This document shows positions 24,285 to 31,397 of a stretch of 32,738 bases of DNA, in pieces. The DNA is taken from contig WFVN01000138.1 of NCBI GenBank assembly GCA_015491615.1, positions 1-32,738 of the forward strand, in the 5' to 3' direction. Within the stretch, counting starts at the first letter, position 1. Every line of letters begins with the position of its first letter. The stretch comes from Gammaproteobacteria bacterium (GTDB lineage: Bacteria > Pseudomonadota > Gammaproteobacteria > S012-40). Made by a program: the position numbers and the translations under genes. A model generated the notes under the pieces. It searched no databases. It was not told the origin of the DNA and worked only from the letters and a program-made list of their open reading frames with translations.

Positions 24285-25316
24285 TCACCACCCGATGCGC
24301 GCCACCAAGCCATTGAGACCGGCCCAGACCCCACCGTCCTGGGTCACGGCGAGGGCATACACGTCCCGCTGGGGCAGACCTGACACCCCATGCCAACGAC
24401 CGTCCTTTCGGTAGGCCAGTCCCCCGTCGGTGCCGGCCCACAAGCGCCCGTCGCCATCTACCGCCAAAGCATAGACGATATCGCCCGGCAAACCGTCGGC
24501 ACGGGTCTCGTTGCGGAAACGGCGGCCATCGAAACGGGAGACGCCACCGCCCCATGTCCCTACCCACACATGGCCGTCGCCGTCCACGGCGAGGGAGAAG
24601 ACGTAGTTGGGATTGAAACTGGGACGACCATCCACGCGCACGTTCAGGTCGTGGCGATTGCGTGTGCCAAGGCCGGTGTTGTCGCTGAAGGGGCGACCGT
24701 CACGGTTGGGGGCCCCCAGGCCGTCGGCGTGGGTCCAGGTACGCCAGGAGCGACCGTCGAAGGCGTTGAGACCGCCCTCGGTACCCACCCAGAGGACACC
24801 GCGCGGATCCACGGCGAGGGCATACACCCATTCGTTGATCAGTTCCTCCAGATAGGTCTCGAAACGGTCTTCGCCACGGCGCCAGCGGTTGAGCCCGGCC
24901 CAGGTACCGATCCATACGTCGCCAGCGCGGTCTTCCGCGAAGCTGTACACCCAGTAGTCGGCCAGTCCGTGGAGTGGGAAATAGGTCTTCCAGCGACCCT
25001 CGGCATAGCGAGACACCCCGCCCCCATTGGTGCCCAACCATACCTCGCCGCGGCTGTCCACGAAGGCGGCGAAGACATACTCGTTGGCCAGGGCGTTGTC
25101 GCGGGTGAACACCCCCAGGCGCTCGCCCGTGCGCAAATCCACCTGCATGGCCCCCACGGAAGTCCCCACCCAGAGTTGCTGGCGAGCGGAGTCCACTGCC
25201 AAGGCCCGCACTACCACGCCCTGCCCCACTTGGAAGGATTCGCGCACGGCGAAACCCGCCGCCTGGACGACGGCACAAAACGAGACGGAGAAGAAAAGAA
25301 ACAGACGTGCAATCAC
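24285..25316 (-). CDS. Seven-bladed beta-propeller, secreted (paralogue A)
   Basis: A 343-residue protein with a cleavable signal peptide (IARLFLFFSVSFCAVVQA, then AGFAV) and seven Reg_prop-type blades: LWVGTSVG, VWLGTNGG, VWIGTWAG, LWVGTEGG, VWVGTWGG, LWAGTDGG, VWAGLNG. It is almost nothing but propeller, so it should act as a periplasmic or surface binding module rather than an enzyme. A ~40-residue insertion ahead of FNPNYVFSLAV between blades 4 and 5 matches the one in the downstream paralogue. Translation starts with GTG overlapping the stop of the upstream cytochrome c gene (GTGA), so the cytochrome and propeller are probably made in a coupled ratio. Substrate and partner are unknown. 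Confidence 0.86.
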   Translation of the reverse strand: MIARLFLFFSVSFCAVVQAAGFAVRESFQVGQGVVVRALAVDSARQQLWVGTSVGAMQVDLRTGERLGVFTRDNALANEYVFAAFVDSRGEVWLGTNGGGVSRYAEGRWKTYFPLHGLADYWVYSFAEDRAGDVWIGTWAGLNRWRRGEDRFETYLEELINEWVYALAVDPRGVLWVGTEGGLNAFDGRSWRTWTHADGLGAPNRDGRPFSDNTGLGTRNRHDLNVRVDGRPSFNPNYVFSLAVDGDGHVWVGTWGGGVSRFDGRRFRNETRADGLPGDIVYALAVDGDGRLWAGTDGGLAYRKDGRWHGVSGLPQRDVYALAVTQDGGVWAGLNGLVARIGW

Positions 25317-25609
25317 AGAAGACTGCGCAAATAGAGAACGACGTTCTCGATTTCCCGGTCGCTGAGGATGCCGGCGAACCCGGGCATCACCCCATTGCCC
25401 TGTCGGATCCGCTCGGCCAGGTCACGGTCGGTGGTGTTGAGGCGCTCACCGAGGGCAAAATTGGGCATGCCAGGCATCATCCCCTCCCCCGCCGGACCGT
25501 GACACCCCATGCAGTAACGATCGTACACCGTTTTTCCGGCAGCCACCGGGTCGTCGGCCCCAACGGCACCGGCGAAGGCAACGAAGAAGACCCAAACGGC
25601 TATCCTCAT
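25313..25609 (-). CDS. Small mono-haem cytochrome c
   Basis: A 98-residue class I cytochrome c with a signal peptide (MRIAVWVFFVAFAGAVGA). The haem site CMGCH is at residues 33-37 and the likely methionine ligand is Met75 in GVMPGF, followed by the C-terminal helix SDREIENVVLYLRSLL. The GPAGEGMMPGMPNF segment resembles the cytochrome_cbb3/c5 type. It should be a soluble periplasmic electron carrier or the redox partner of the adjacent propellers. It starts 10 bases after the LolA-like gene stop and overlaps the propeller A start by four bases, so it sits in the middle of the operon. The frame is open far upstream, but that part only shadows the LolA-like gene. Confidence 0.92.
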   Translation of the reverse strand: MRIAVWVFFVAFAGAVGADDPVAAGKTVYDRYCMGCHGPAGEGMMPGMPNFALGERLNTTDRDLAERIRQGNGVMPGFAGILSDREIENVVLYLRSLL

Positions 25610-25619
25610 GGGCACGGCT

Positions 25620-26438
25620 TCAGTCGATTCCCAACCGCAAACGGCGCTCGGTGAACCAGTCGTCGCCGATACCGATGTTGGGTTTGACATCCTGTACCTG
25701 AAAGAAAGAGGTATGGAAGGTCTGAACGTTCTGCACGAAGACCCGATCCCAAGCCCAGGCCTTCCCCACCTGTTGCCAGGTGAGGAGCTGACGCTTGAGG
25801 AACAAACCCTTACGGTCGTAATAATCCACCCGCGTCTTGACACACTGTTCCCAGTTTTCGGCCTTCTTGAACCAGTTGACCTTCTTGCTGTAGATGGAAT
25901 CGGGCTCTTTGGGCACGCTCTCCACGACGAAGAACTCTTCGCCTTTGCGGTCCCGTTCCAAACGCAGGAAACGGTGCTCGTCGTCGTCCAACCGGCGCAG
26001 GCTGATGTCTCCGTAGGTGAGATCGGATCCCAGGAAGCTGTCCCCCAGGTCGCGCACCGATACACGCCGGATCTTGCGCAGCACCGGCAGGTAGATCCAT
26101 TGATCGGCATTCTTCCCCGTTTCCGGCAGATAGGCCCAGCGCATGAAAGCGGCACCACGGGCATCCGGTGGATAGAGGGTGAAGAGAACCATCTTCTCCT
26201 GGATACCGTCCTTGCCCTTGTAGTCCTTCCACAGACGCAGGTAAACGGTGAGCTTTTCGTTGCCGGCCCGGTCCTTGAGGCGAATGGTAAGGCGCGATTG
26301 TTGATCGTCACCTGGGTGTTTGTAATCACAGCGAGCAACGATATCGCGGCCGTTCAGCGATATGCCAGCAGAGCTCTCCCCCTCCACTGCGAAGGCCGGG
26401 AGGGAAAGGAGCGCTGCGAGCAAAATCAGCCGTTTCAT
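25620..26438 (-). CDS. Exported LolA-like outer-membrane lipoprotein-sorting family protein
   Basis: A 272-residue protein with a signal peptide (MKRLILLAALLSLPAFA). The mature part matches the LolA-like family annotated as outer membrane lipoprotein-sorting protein (PF17131-type). Visible features are TIRLKDRAGNEKLTVYLRL, a central ADQWIYLPVLRKIRRVS, the DLGDSFLGSDLTYGDI motif, and alternating strands with YYDRKGLFLKRQ. Members have a half-barrel fold that binds a lipid or hydrophobic ligand and commonly accompany RND/MmpL exporters; no exporter is present here. Its start overlaps the stop of the upstream methyltransferase by four bases (ATGA), and the cytochrome c gene follows after 10 bases. 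It may carry a lipid-like or quinone-like molecule made or altered by the operon, which is inference. Confidence 0.83.
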   Translation of the reverse strand: MKRLILLAALLSLPAFAVEGESSAGISLNGRDIVARCDYKHPGDDQQSRLTIRLKDRAGNEKLTVYLRLWKDYKGKDGIQEKMVLFTLYPPDARGAAFMRWAYLPETGKNADQWIYLPVLRKIRRVSVRDLGDSFLGSDLTYGDISLRRLDDDEHRFLRLERDRKGEEFFVVESVPKEPDSIYSKKVNWFKKAENWEQCVKTRVDYYDRKGLFLKRQLLTWQQVGKAWAWDRVFVQNVQTFHTSFFQVQDVKPNIGIGDDWFTERRLRLGID

Positions 26439-27469
26439 GTTGTCGCGCCCGGTTTCACCGCCTGGATGAGAGTGAAGGGGCTGGGCTCGGGGAGGGGTCG
26501 GTAGGCGATGTCGGTGAACCCGACGTCACGCACCATGTCGGCCACTTCCTTCACCGAGTAAGCCCGTCCGGCAGGGGTGTGGACCAACTGATTGAGCCCG
26601 ATGAGCACCGGGAGCAACGGCCCCGACTTCTCCTCATTGAGGAACTGTTCCTGCACCAGCAGCACCCCACCCGGATCCAGGGCCTCGTAAGATTTGCGGA
26701 TGATCTCGCGAATCACGTCCGGCCCTTCCTGGTTGATCATGGAGGACAGGAGCACCACGTCGTAGCCGCTGCCGAAAGGGTCTTCCAGGTAGTTGCCTTC
26801 CTTGGTGCTCACCCGCTCACCGGCGCGGTAATCGGCGATGATGTCGCGGGTGACCTCCAAGGTCTGGGGCAGGTCCATGACGTCGGCGGTCATGCCGAGA
26901 TTCCTCTCCGTCATGATGATAGAGAAGATGCCAGGTCCACCACCCACGTCCAACATCCGCTTTTTACCGGGCAGGGGGACTTCCTCGGCAAGGAGCTGTG
27001 CCTGCGGGATCCCCCGATAGAGCATACCCATGATGTACGTGCGGGTCTCCTCGGGGCCGTGCTCGTGTTGTTTCTCCACCACCGGGCGCCCTTCGATCAC
27101 CGCTTTCTTCAGACCGGTCCAGGCCTCCACCCAGGATTCGAACATGCTGACGATACCGCCCTGATAACGGGGACTGCCCCTCACCAGGAAGGTCTCCGCC
27201 AAGGGAGTGTTGGTGAAACACTCACCCTCCTTGCGCAGGAAGCCCTGACATACCGAGGCTATGAGGATCATCTCCAGGCCACGCGCATCGGCGCCTGTCT
27301 TCTCGGCCAGTTCTTCGGCCGTGGCCGGCCCTTCATGTAGCAGAGTGAACACGTCCAGGGCGTTGGCCACGTGGAATGCGAACGAGGGCCAATAAGCGGA
27401 AGCGGCTTCCATGACCGCCATAGGATTGAGGCCATCGTCTTTGGAGTCGTTCTGCCAATCTTTGTCCAT
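26435..27469 (-). CDS. SAM-dependent methyltransferase (O-methyltransferase family 2 type)
   Basis: A 344-residue cytoplasmic protein with an N-terminal winged-helix dimerisation domain (about 15-100, with AFHVANALDVFTLL and EELAEKTGADARGLEMIL) and a Rossmann methyltransferase domain. The SAM glycine motif is DVGGGPG at residues 174-180. Overall it looks like the plant COMT, hydroxyneurosporene methyltransferase and BchU group. Where the COMT-type enzymes have their catalytic histidine, this protein reads SSMINQEGPD, without histidine; BchU-like enzymes also lack it, so O-methylation cannot be assumed. AAGGGA lies five bases before the ATG. It is the first gene of the operon with the LolA-like protein, cytochrome and propellers, so its product may be a small molecule used by them. 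Confidence 0.87.
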   Translation of the reverse strand: MDKDWQNDSKDDGLNPMAVMEAASAYWPSFAFHVANALDVFTLLHEGPATAEELAEKTGADARGLEMILIASVCQGFLRKEGECFTNTPLAETFLVRGSPRYQGGIVSMFESWVEAWTGLKKAVIEGRPVVEKQHEHGPEETRTYIMGMLYRGIPQAQLLAEEVPLPGKKRMLDVGGGPGIFSIIMTERNLGMTADVMDLPQTLEVTRDIIADYRAGERVSTKEGNYLEDPFGSGYDVVLLSSMINQEGPDVIREIIRKSYEALDPGGVLLVQEQFLNEEKSGPLLPVLIGLNQLVHTPAGRAYSVKEVADMVRDVGFTDIAYRPLPEPSPFTLIQAVKPGATT

Positions 27470-27566
27470 CGAAGTCCCTTGCTTGATATGAACGCCGCAC
27501 CGGCCGACGGATTCCTCCGACCGGATAACGGGAATCTTAAACGCGAAGCGGAAGGAGATAAAGGAA

Positions 27567-27588
27567 AGGGGGCGCCGAAGCGCCCCCT
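27567..27588 (-). terminator. Intrinsic terminator with UUCG tetraloop
   Basis: A perfect 9-bp G/C-rich stem (AGGGGGCGC with GCGCCCCCT) closes a four-base loop that reads TTCG on the minus strand, the very stable C(UUCG)G type. It is followed leftward by TTTCCTTTA. It lies 34 bp after the stop of the exported-protein gene and separates it from the methyltransferase operon. On the plus strand it is followed by CCCTTTTC, so it may work in both directions. Confidence 0.85.
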
Positions 27589-27621
27589 CCCTTTTCTTCG
27601 GCTAGACAGCCTTGCCGTTGA

Positions 27622-28674
27622 TCACGGGCAAACGTCGGTCACCCCATCGGCACCCACGCCCGTGGGGCTGGGATTGCCATCCGTGCCCACCAAGCAGGGA
27701 TTGGGACCGAAGTTGCCGTCCCAGTTCCAGGGTCCGGCCTGGAACAGACTGAAGTAGGCGATGGGATTGGGCGTCTGGGGCGAGCCGACCACCTCGTAAG
27801 CCTGGTAGCCGAACATGCTGCCCATCATGCCGCCGGTCATACCGCCGCCACCACCCGTACCACCGGTACCAACGGTGGAAGTCAAGTCGATGGACTGACC
27901 GATCCAGGTGGCCTTGATGTTGTCACCCGGATTGTAGGTGAGGGAGTCCCCCGTGGGCAGGCTGGCGGTACCGGAAGCGTTCATCCGGGTACCGGCGAGC
28001 TGACGCAGGGTGAACACCTGCAGATCGGTGGGGGCACCCACCGCGCCTTGCTGCAGACCCACCACCTGGTCCAACTCCATGGTGAAGCCGTCGGGCTGGC
28101 CGTCTCCGTCGCTGTCGACGTCCGCGGCATAGAAGAAGTTGCTCACGAAGTCATCGGCATAGCCGGCGCCACCGGCATTCTCCAGAATTTGGTCGATGAC
28201 GATGGTGTCGGCATTGGGATCCAGCCCCCAACCGGTGGCGAGGCTGGTGTTGGCAGCGAACACGGTGCCGTCGGGCGTGGTCTGGTTGATGGTCTGCTTA
28301 CCGATGATGCCCTGCGGGTTGGCGCCGCCGCCACCACCGAAGTTGACGGTCATAAGAACCACCGTCTCGTCGGCGAAGCTGGGCGCCGTGAGGGTGGGGT
28401 CGACCGTGGCATTCTGGTCGGTGACGATGGTGCGGATGTAGGCATCGGTGGCACCCGCCTGCTGCATGCTCAATTGCAGGAAGCCGTTACCCTCGGCGAT
28501 GACGCCGCAGGTCCACCCCGCCGGACAGTTGTAGCTGATGGCCCCGTTATTGGCGGTCCACTGATCGAAGGTCTTGACCTCGATGGGGACTGCGGCGGAA
28601 CTCGCCCCGGCATACATCGCCGCCAACGCCCCCGCGAGCGCAGTCATTTTGATGAACTCCTTCCCCGTACGCAT
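27622..28674 (-). CDS. Exported hypothetical protein with Ca-binding-like loop and Gly/Met-rich segment
   Basis: I do not recognise a family. The 350-residue protein starts at the ATG at 28672-28674, with an excellent GAGGAGG ribosome site upstream; a longer frame start at 28770 is rejected for that reason. A signal peptide ends near ASSA, before AVPIEVKTF. The mature protein is acidic and rich in Gly, Thr, Asn and Ala, with few charged basic residues, as in secreted or surface proteins. DVDSDGDGQPDG at 185-196 resembles thrombospondin-type-3 or EF-hand-like calcium loops. Residues 269-288 are Gly/Met-rich. Four cysteines (50, 56, 327, 349) could form two disulfides. A strong ribosome site, its own terminator and a structured leader suggest high expression. 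Confidence 0.8.
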   Translation of the reverse strand: MRTGKEFIKMTALAGALAAMYAGASSAAVPIEVKTFDQWTANNGAISYNCPAGWTCGVIAEGNGFLQLSMQQAGATDAYIRTIVTDQNATVDPTLTAPSFADETVVLMTVNFGGGGGANPQGIIGKQTINQTTPDGTVFAANTSLATGWGLDPNADTIVIDQILENAGGAGYADDFVSNFFYAADVDSDGDGQPDGFTMELDQVVGLQQGAVGAPTDLQVFTLRQLAGTRMNASGTASLPTGDSLTYNPGDNIKATWIGQSIDLTSTVGTGGTGGGGGMTGGMMGSMFGYQAYEVVGSPQTPNPIAYFSLFQAGPWNWDGNFGPNPCLVGTDGNPSPTGVGADGVTDVCP

Positions 28675-28713
28675 AGCAACCTCCTCGTTCTTGGTTGGCT
28701 TTCGGTTGACCCA

Positions 28714-28734
28714 TCCCGCCATCCTTTGGCGGGA
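28714..28734 (-). promoter_or_regulatory. Leader hairpin 1 of the exported-protein gene
   Basis: A perfect 7-bp stem (TCCCGCC with GGCGGGA) encloses a 7-base loop, 40 bp before the start codon and just upstream of the ribosome site. On the minus strand the loop contains AAAGG. It could be a stabiliser or a translation-control element. It does not match a riboswitch class known to me. Confidence 0.55.
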
Positions 28735-28759
28735 CCTTGGAACGAACTGCACGTCCTGT

Positions 28760-28784
28760 TCCAGGACCAACGCCCCTTCCTGGA
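28760..28784 (-). promoter_or_regulatory. Leader hairpin 2 of the exported-protein gene
   Basis: Inverted repeat TCCAGGA / TCCTGGA with an 11-base loop, in the same leader and upstream of hairpin 1. With the predicted promoter at 28807-28835 the 5' leader would be about 125-130 nucleotides and hold both stems. Confidence 0.5.
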
Positions 28785-28806
28785 GCGCTGCGCAGTCTTA
28801 CCTCTC

Positions 28807-28835
28807 AAGCTAGCAATGACCTCGTTCGAAGTCAA
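28807..28835 (-). promoter_or_regulatory. Predicted sigma70-type promoter of the exported-protein gene
   Basis: On the minus strand TTGACT (28830-28835, five of six consensus bases) is followed after 17 bases by TAGCTT (28807-28812, three of six). The surrounding 28810-28920 is A/T-rich compared with the genes. The -35 is strong and the -10 weak. Confidence 0.5.
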
Positions 28836-28932
28836 GTTTTTGGCTGCCTTATTCTCCATGGAGTTTTCCGTTTTCAGGCACCAAAAACACAAGCTTTTGA
28901 TTGAAAGATGTTTTTGCACCTCCTGAACGAGT

Positions 28933-29568
28933 CTAGCGGTTCAAATAGCCGTAGAACACGCGGTTGAGGTAGCGCAAGTTCCTTTGCCCGCGGCCCACGT
29001 CCAGGCGTGTCGCCGAGGCGTAGTCCAGGGTGAGCCAGCGATAGCGCGCCAGGGGCAGGCCCAGGGTACGCGCCAGATACACCCGCAGCGGGCCCACGTG
29101 ACTCACCACGGCGATGCGCTCGCCCGGATGGCGCGCGAGGATGGCCTCGATGGCCGGGCACACCCGTTCGGCCAGTTGGTGGACAGTCTCGCCATCCGCC
29201 GGGGCGTAGCCGGCCTGGTCGGCCTTCCAGGCGCGGAATCCGTCGGGGTCGCCAGCCTGGATCTGGTCGAAGGTGAGCCCTTCCCAGACACCGAAGCGGC
29301 GCTCCACCAGTTCCGGCACCAGGATCACCTCGCAGCCGGCGGTAGCGGCCACGGCCTCGGCGGTCTGCCGCGCCCGGGCCACCGGGCTGGCATAGACCGC
29401 CGCCAGCCCTTCGCCGGCCAGTCCCTGCGCCAGGGCCTCGGCCTGCCTGCGGCCGTTTTCGTTGAGGGGCGGATCTTCCCGCTCGTCGCAGTAGATGCGG
29501 TCGAGAGGAAAGTCCGTCTCTCCGTGACGGCACAGGTACAGGTCGGTGCTCGGTTCCTTTTCTCTCAT
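28933..29568 (-). CDS. Histidine phosphatase family protein (phosphoglycerate mutase-like)
   Basis: A 211-residue cytoplasmic protein of the branch-1 histidine phosphatase superfamily. The phospho-acceptor histidine is His15 in the CRHGETD motif; SPVARARQTAEA (61-72) supplies the second arginine, Glu87 lies in VPELVERRFGVWEG, and the second catalytic histidine is His157 in VVSHVGP. The family includes alpha-ribazole phosphatase CobC, GpmB-like phosphatases and sugar- or nucleotide-phosphatases; nothing here decides the substrate. AGAGGA lies six bases upstream of the ATG. It follows the sulfotransferase-fold gene by 75 bp on the opposite side of transcription flow (that gene is downstream), so it may have its own promoter or end a shared transcript. 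Confidence 0.9.
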   Translation of the reverse strand: MREKEPSTDLYLCRHGETDFPLDRIYCDEREDPPLNENGRRQAEALAQGLAGEGLAAVYASPVARARQTAEAVAATAGCEVILVPELVERRFGVWEGLTFDQIQAGDPDGFRAWKADQAGYAPADGETVHQLAERVCPAIEAILARHPGERIAVVSHVGPLRVYLARTLGLPLARYRWLTLDYASATRLDVGRGQRNLRYLNRVFYGYLNR

Positions 29569-29643
29569 CGCGGTCCTCTCGTCCTCCCACGGGCCATCCC
29601 GGAGGAGGCTTCGCTTTGGCTATCGGCCAATTACATCACAGTT

Positions 29644-30327
29644 TTAGGGTTTTGTGGCGTGCCAACTCTCGGGAAGAATGAAGGCCCGGATGCGCGTGGC
29701 ATCGGGGCTGAGACCCAGCGCCTCGGCGAGGGCGGCGAAGGGGGCCGTATCGCCCTGGACGAGGGAGTGGCTGGCGATCTCGCGCCACCAGGCGACACCG
29801 GCGCACAGGGCCTGCAGGCGCCGCAGGTAGGCTTCGGCCCAGTCCCGCCATTGGGCTTCGCTGAGGCCGTGCTGGGCCATGAAGGGAGTGCGCTGGCAGG
29901 AGCGGATGACATCGTCCACGGGGCGTTCGACGATCACCCAGCGGGCCTGCGGGAAGGCCTGCGCCCACAGGGGCCACAGGAGGGTGAGCTTGGCGTCCTT
30001 GAACAGCCAGGGACGGCTGCCATCGTAGCCTTCGTCCCGCAGGATGCAGTGGACGGTCTCGCGCAGGTTGTCCACCGGCAGGAGTTCGTCGGGGGCAGGC
30101 AGGCGGCGCACGCCCAAGGGGTCCATGCCGAGGGCCCGGAGAATGCCTTTGTCGACCCCTTCGCGCAGGGCGACGTTCTCGAAAAAGCCGCGGGGATTGG
30201 GGGGGCCGCCGGGGACGGTACGACCCACCCAGGCGCCGCTCTCGGCCAACAGACCGGCCACCAGAGAAGTGCCCGAACGGGGCAGGCCGGTGACGAGGAT
30301 GGGACGGTCCCAGTGGTCGGACGTCAT
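29644..30327 (-). CDS. Sulfotransferase-fold P-loop protein
   Basis: A 227-residue protein of the PAPS-dependent sulfotransferase superfamily. The N-terminal 5'-phosphosulfate-binding loop is visible as VTGLPRSGTSLV (P-loop at about 14-21). A second motif, WVIVERPVDDVIRSCQRT, matches the 3'-phosphate-binding IxxxRxPxxxxxS-type region. The loop and NPRGFFEN segment are typical of bacterial sulfotransferase family proteins, many of unknown acceptor. The start overlaps the stop of the lipoate ligase gene by four bases (TCAT on the plus strand), so they are translationally coupled. The acceptor may be a lipid or small molecule; no PAPS-synthesis genes are present in the window. Confidence 0.82.
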   Translation of the reverse strand: MTSDHWDRPILVTGLPRSGTSLVAGLLAESGAWVGRTVPGGPPNPRGFFENVALREGVDKGILRALGMDPLGVRRLPAPDELLPVDNLRETVHCILRDEGYDGSRPWLFKDAKLTLLWPLWAQAFPQARWVIVERPVDDVIRSCQRTPFMAQHGLSEAQWRDWAEAYLRRLQALCAGVAWWREIASHSLVQGDTAPFAALAEALGLSPDATRIRAFILPESWHATKP

Positions 30328-31397
30328 TCGCGGTGCACGGCGTTGAGGATGGCGGTGACCACGTCTTCGGGTTCCACGCCGGGAATCTGTAGCCCCAGTT
30401 CCCGGTAGGCGCGGGCCACCGCGGCGAGCAGAGGCTCACGTTCCAGGGGCAAGCCGCGCAGGCGCTCGTCGAGGCGCAGGACGCCGTTCTCCGGCCAGCA
30501 GGTGAAGTCGCCGCTCACCAGGAGGTCGGCGATGCGACCGTCCTTGACCAGGAGCTGCACCCGCAGGAGCCCGCCGGGGGCCTTGTGGGCGGCCTCGGTG
30601 AGGTGGGTGTCGGCGGCAATCTTGACCCCCATCTCGACGAATTTGCGTCCCATTTGATAGGTCCATTCGGGGTCGGCCAGTTCCCGTTCCGCCCGTTCGA
30701 TGGCGGCCAGTTCGTGCTCGCCGGGTTCGTCCAGGACCGGCTCGACCCCGAGGACGGCGGCCACCTGGCACAGGAACTCCGCCTGCACCGCCGCGCGCGG
30801 GGGGGCTTCCCCCAGTTCCTTGCGCAGGGTGGTCATGTAGTCGTCCAGGCCCTGACGGAGCTTGTCGCGGAATTTCTCCGAGGGCACGCGCAGGCAGCGG
30901 GCCATGGTCTCGGTGTCGAAGTCGAACAGGAAGCTGCCCACCATGACCACCGCCTCGCCGATGTGGGCGGCGCCGGTGCCGCCGATCTTGCGCCCGTGCA
31001 CATGGATGTCGTTGATAGGGCGGAAGCGTGCGTCCACCCCCAAGGCCTGGTAGGTGCGTGCCACCGGCTCGATGAAGCGGGGGTAGATCTCCAGCACCTG
31101 TCCGGGCACCAAGTGACGGGGGAAGATGAAGTGGAAGAAGAGCTGGTTGCTGTCGAGGAGGACGGCGCCGCCTCCCACGTGGCGGCGGATCACCGGCAGG
31201 CCGTGTTGCCGACACCAGGCCTCGTCCACTTCCAGGGCGATCTCCTGGTGCAGGCCCACGCAGACGTAAGGGGCGTCGGGGGAGACGAGAGTGAGCACGG
31301 GGTCGTCGTCCCGCCCCAACGCCTCGGCCACGCCGTGATAGACGGCCTGGGAGCGCAGGGGCGAGACGGTACCGAAGTCGAGGACGCGCAGGCGCAT
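30324..31397 (-). CDS. Lipoate-protein ligase A family protein with C-terminal accessory domain
   Basis: A 357-residue cytoplasmic protein that should activate lipoate (or octanoate) to the adenylate and attach it to a lysine of an acceptor protein. Core motifs are RRHVGGGAVLLD (71-82) and NDIHVHGRKIGGTGAA (129-144), the latter with the catalytic-type lysine. The C-terminal third reads as the accessory domain: GGLLRVQLLVKDGRIADLLVSGDFTCWPE resembles LplB or the LplA C-terminal domain. Single-chain ligases of this size are known in the sLpl(AB) group that lipoylates LbpA for the sHdr sulfur-oxidation pathway, but no LbpA or hdr gene is present here, so that link is only a suggestion. The start abuts the stop of the upstream membrane protein gene with no gap. 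Confidence 0.87.
   Translation of the reverse strand: MRLRVLDFGTVSPLRSQAVYHGVAEALGRDDDPVLTLVSPDAPYVCVGLHQEIALEVDEAWCRQHGLPVIRRHVGGGAVLLDSNQLFFHFIFPRHLVPGQVLEIYPRFIEPVARTYQALGVDARFRPINDIHVHGRKIGGTGAAHIGEAVVMVGSFLFDFDTETMARCLRVPSEKFRDKLRQGLDDYMTTLRKELGEAPPRAAVQAEFLCQVAAVLGVEPVLDEPGEHELAAIERAERELADPEWTYQMGRKFVEMGVKIAADTHLTEAAHKAPGGLLRVQLLVKDGRIADLLVSGDFTCWPENGVLRLDERLRGLPLEREPLLAAVARAYRELGLQIPGVEPEDVVTAILNAVHRE

Noticed and set aside
28675..28806. c-di-GMP (GEMM) riboswitch in the leader of the exported gene
   Set aside because: I looked for the conserved GEMM core because of the nearby GGDEF-EAL gene, but the GACGCAAAGCC-like core and tetraloop receptor are not there.
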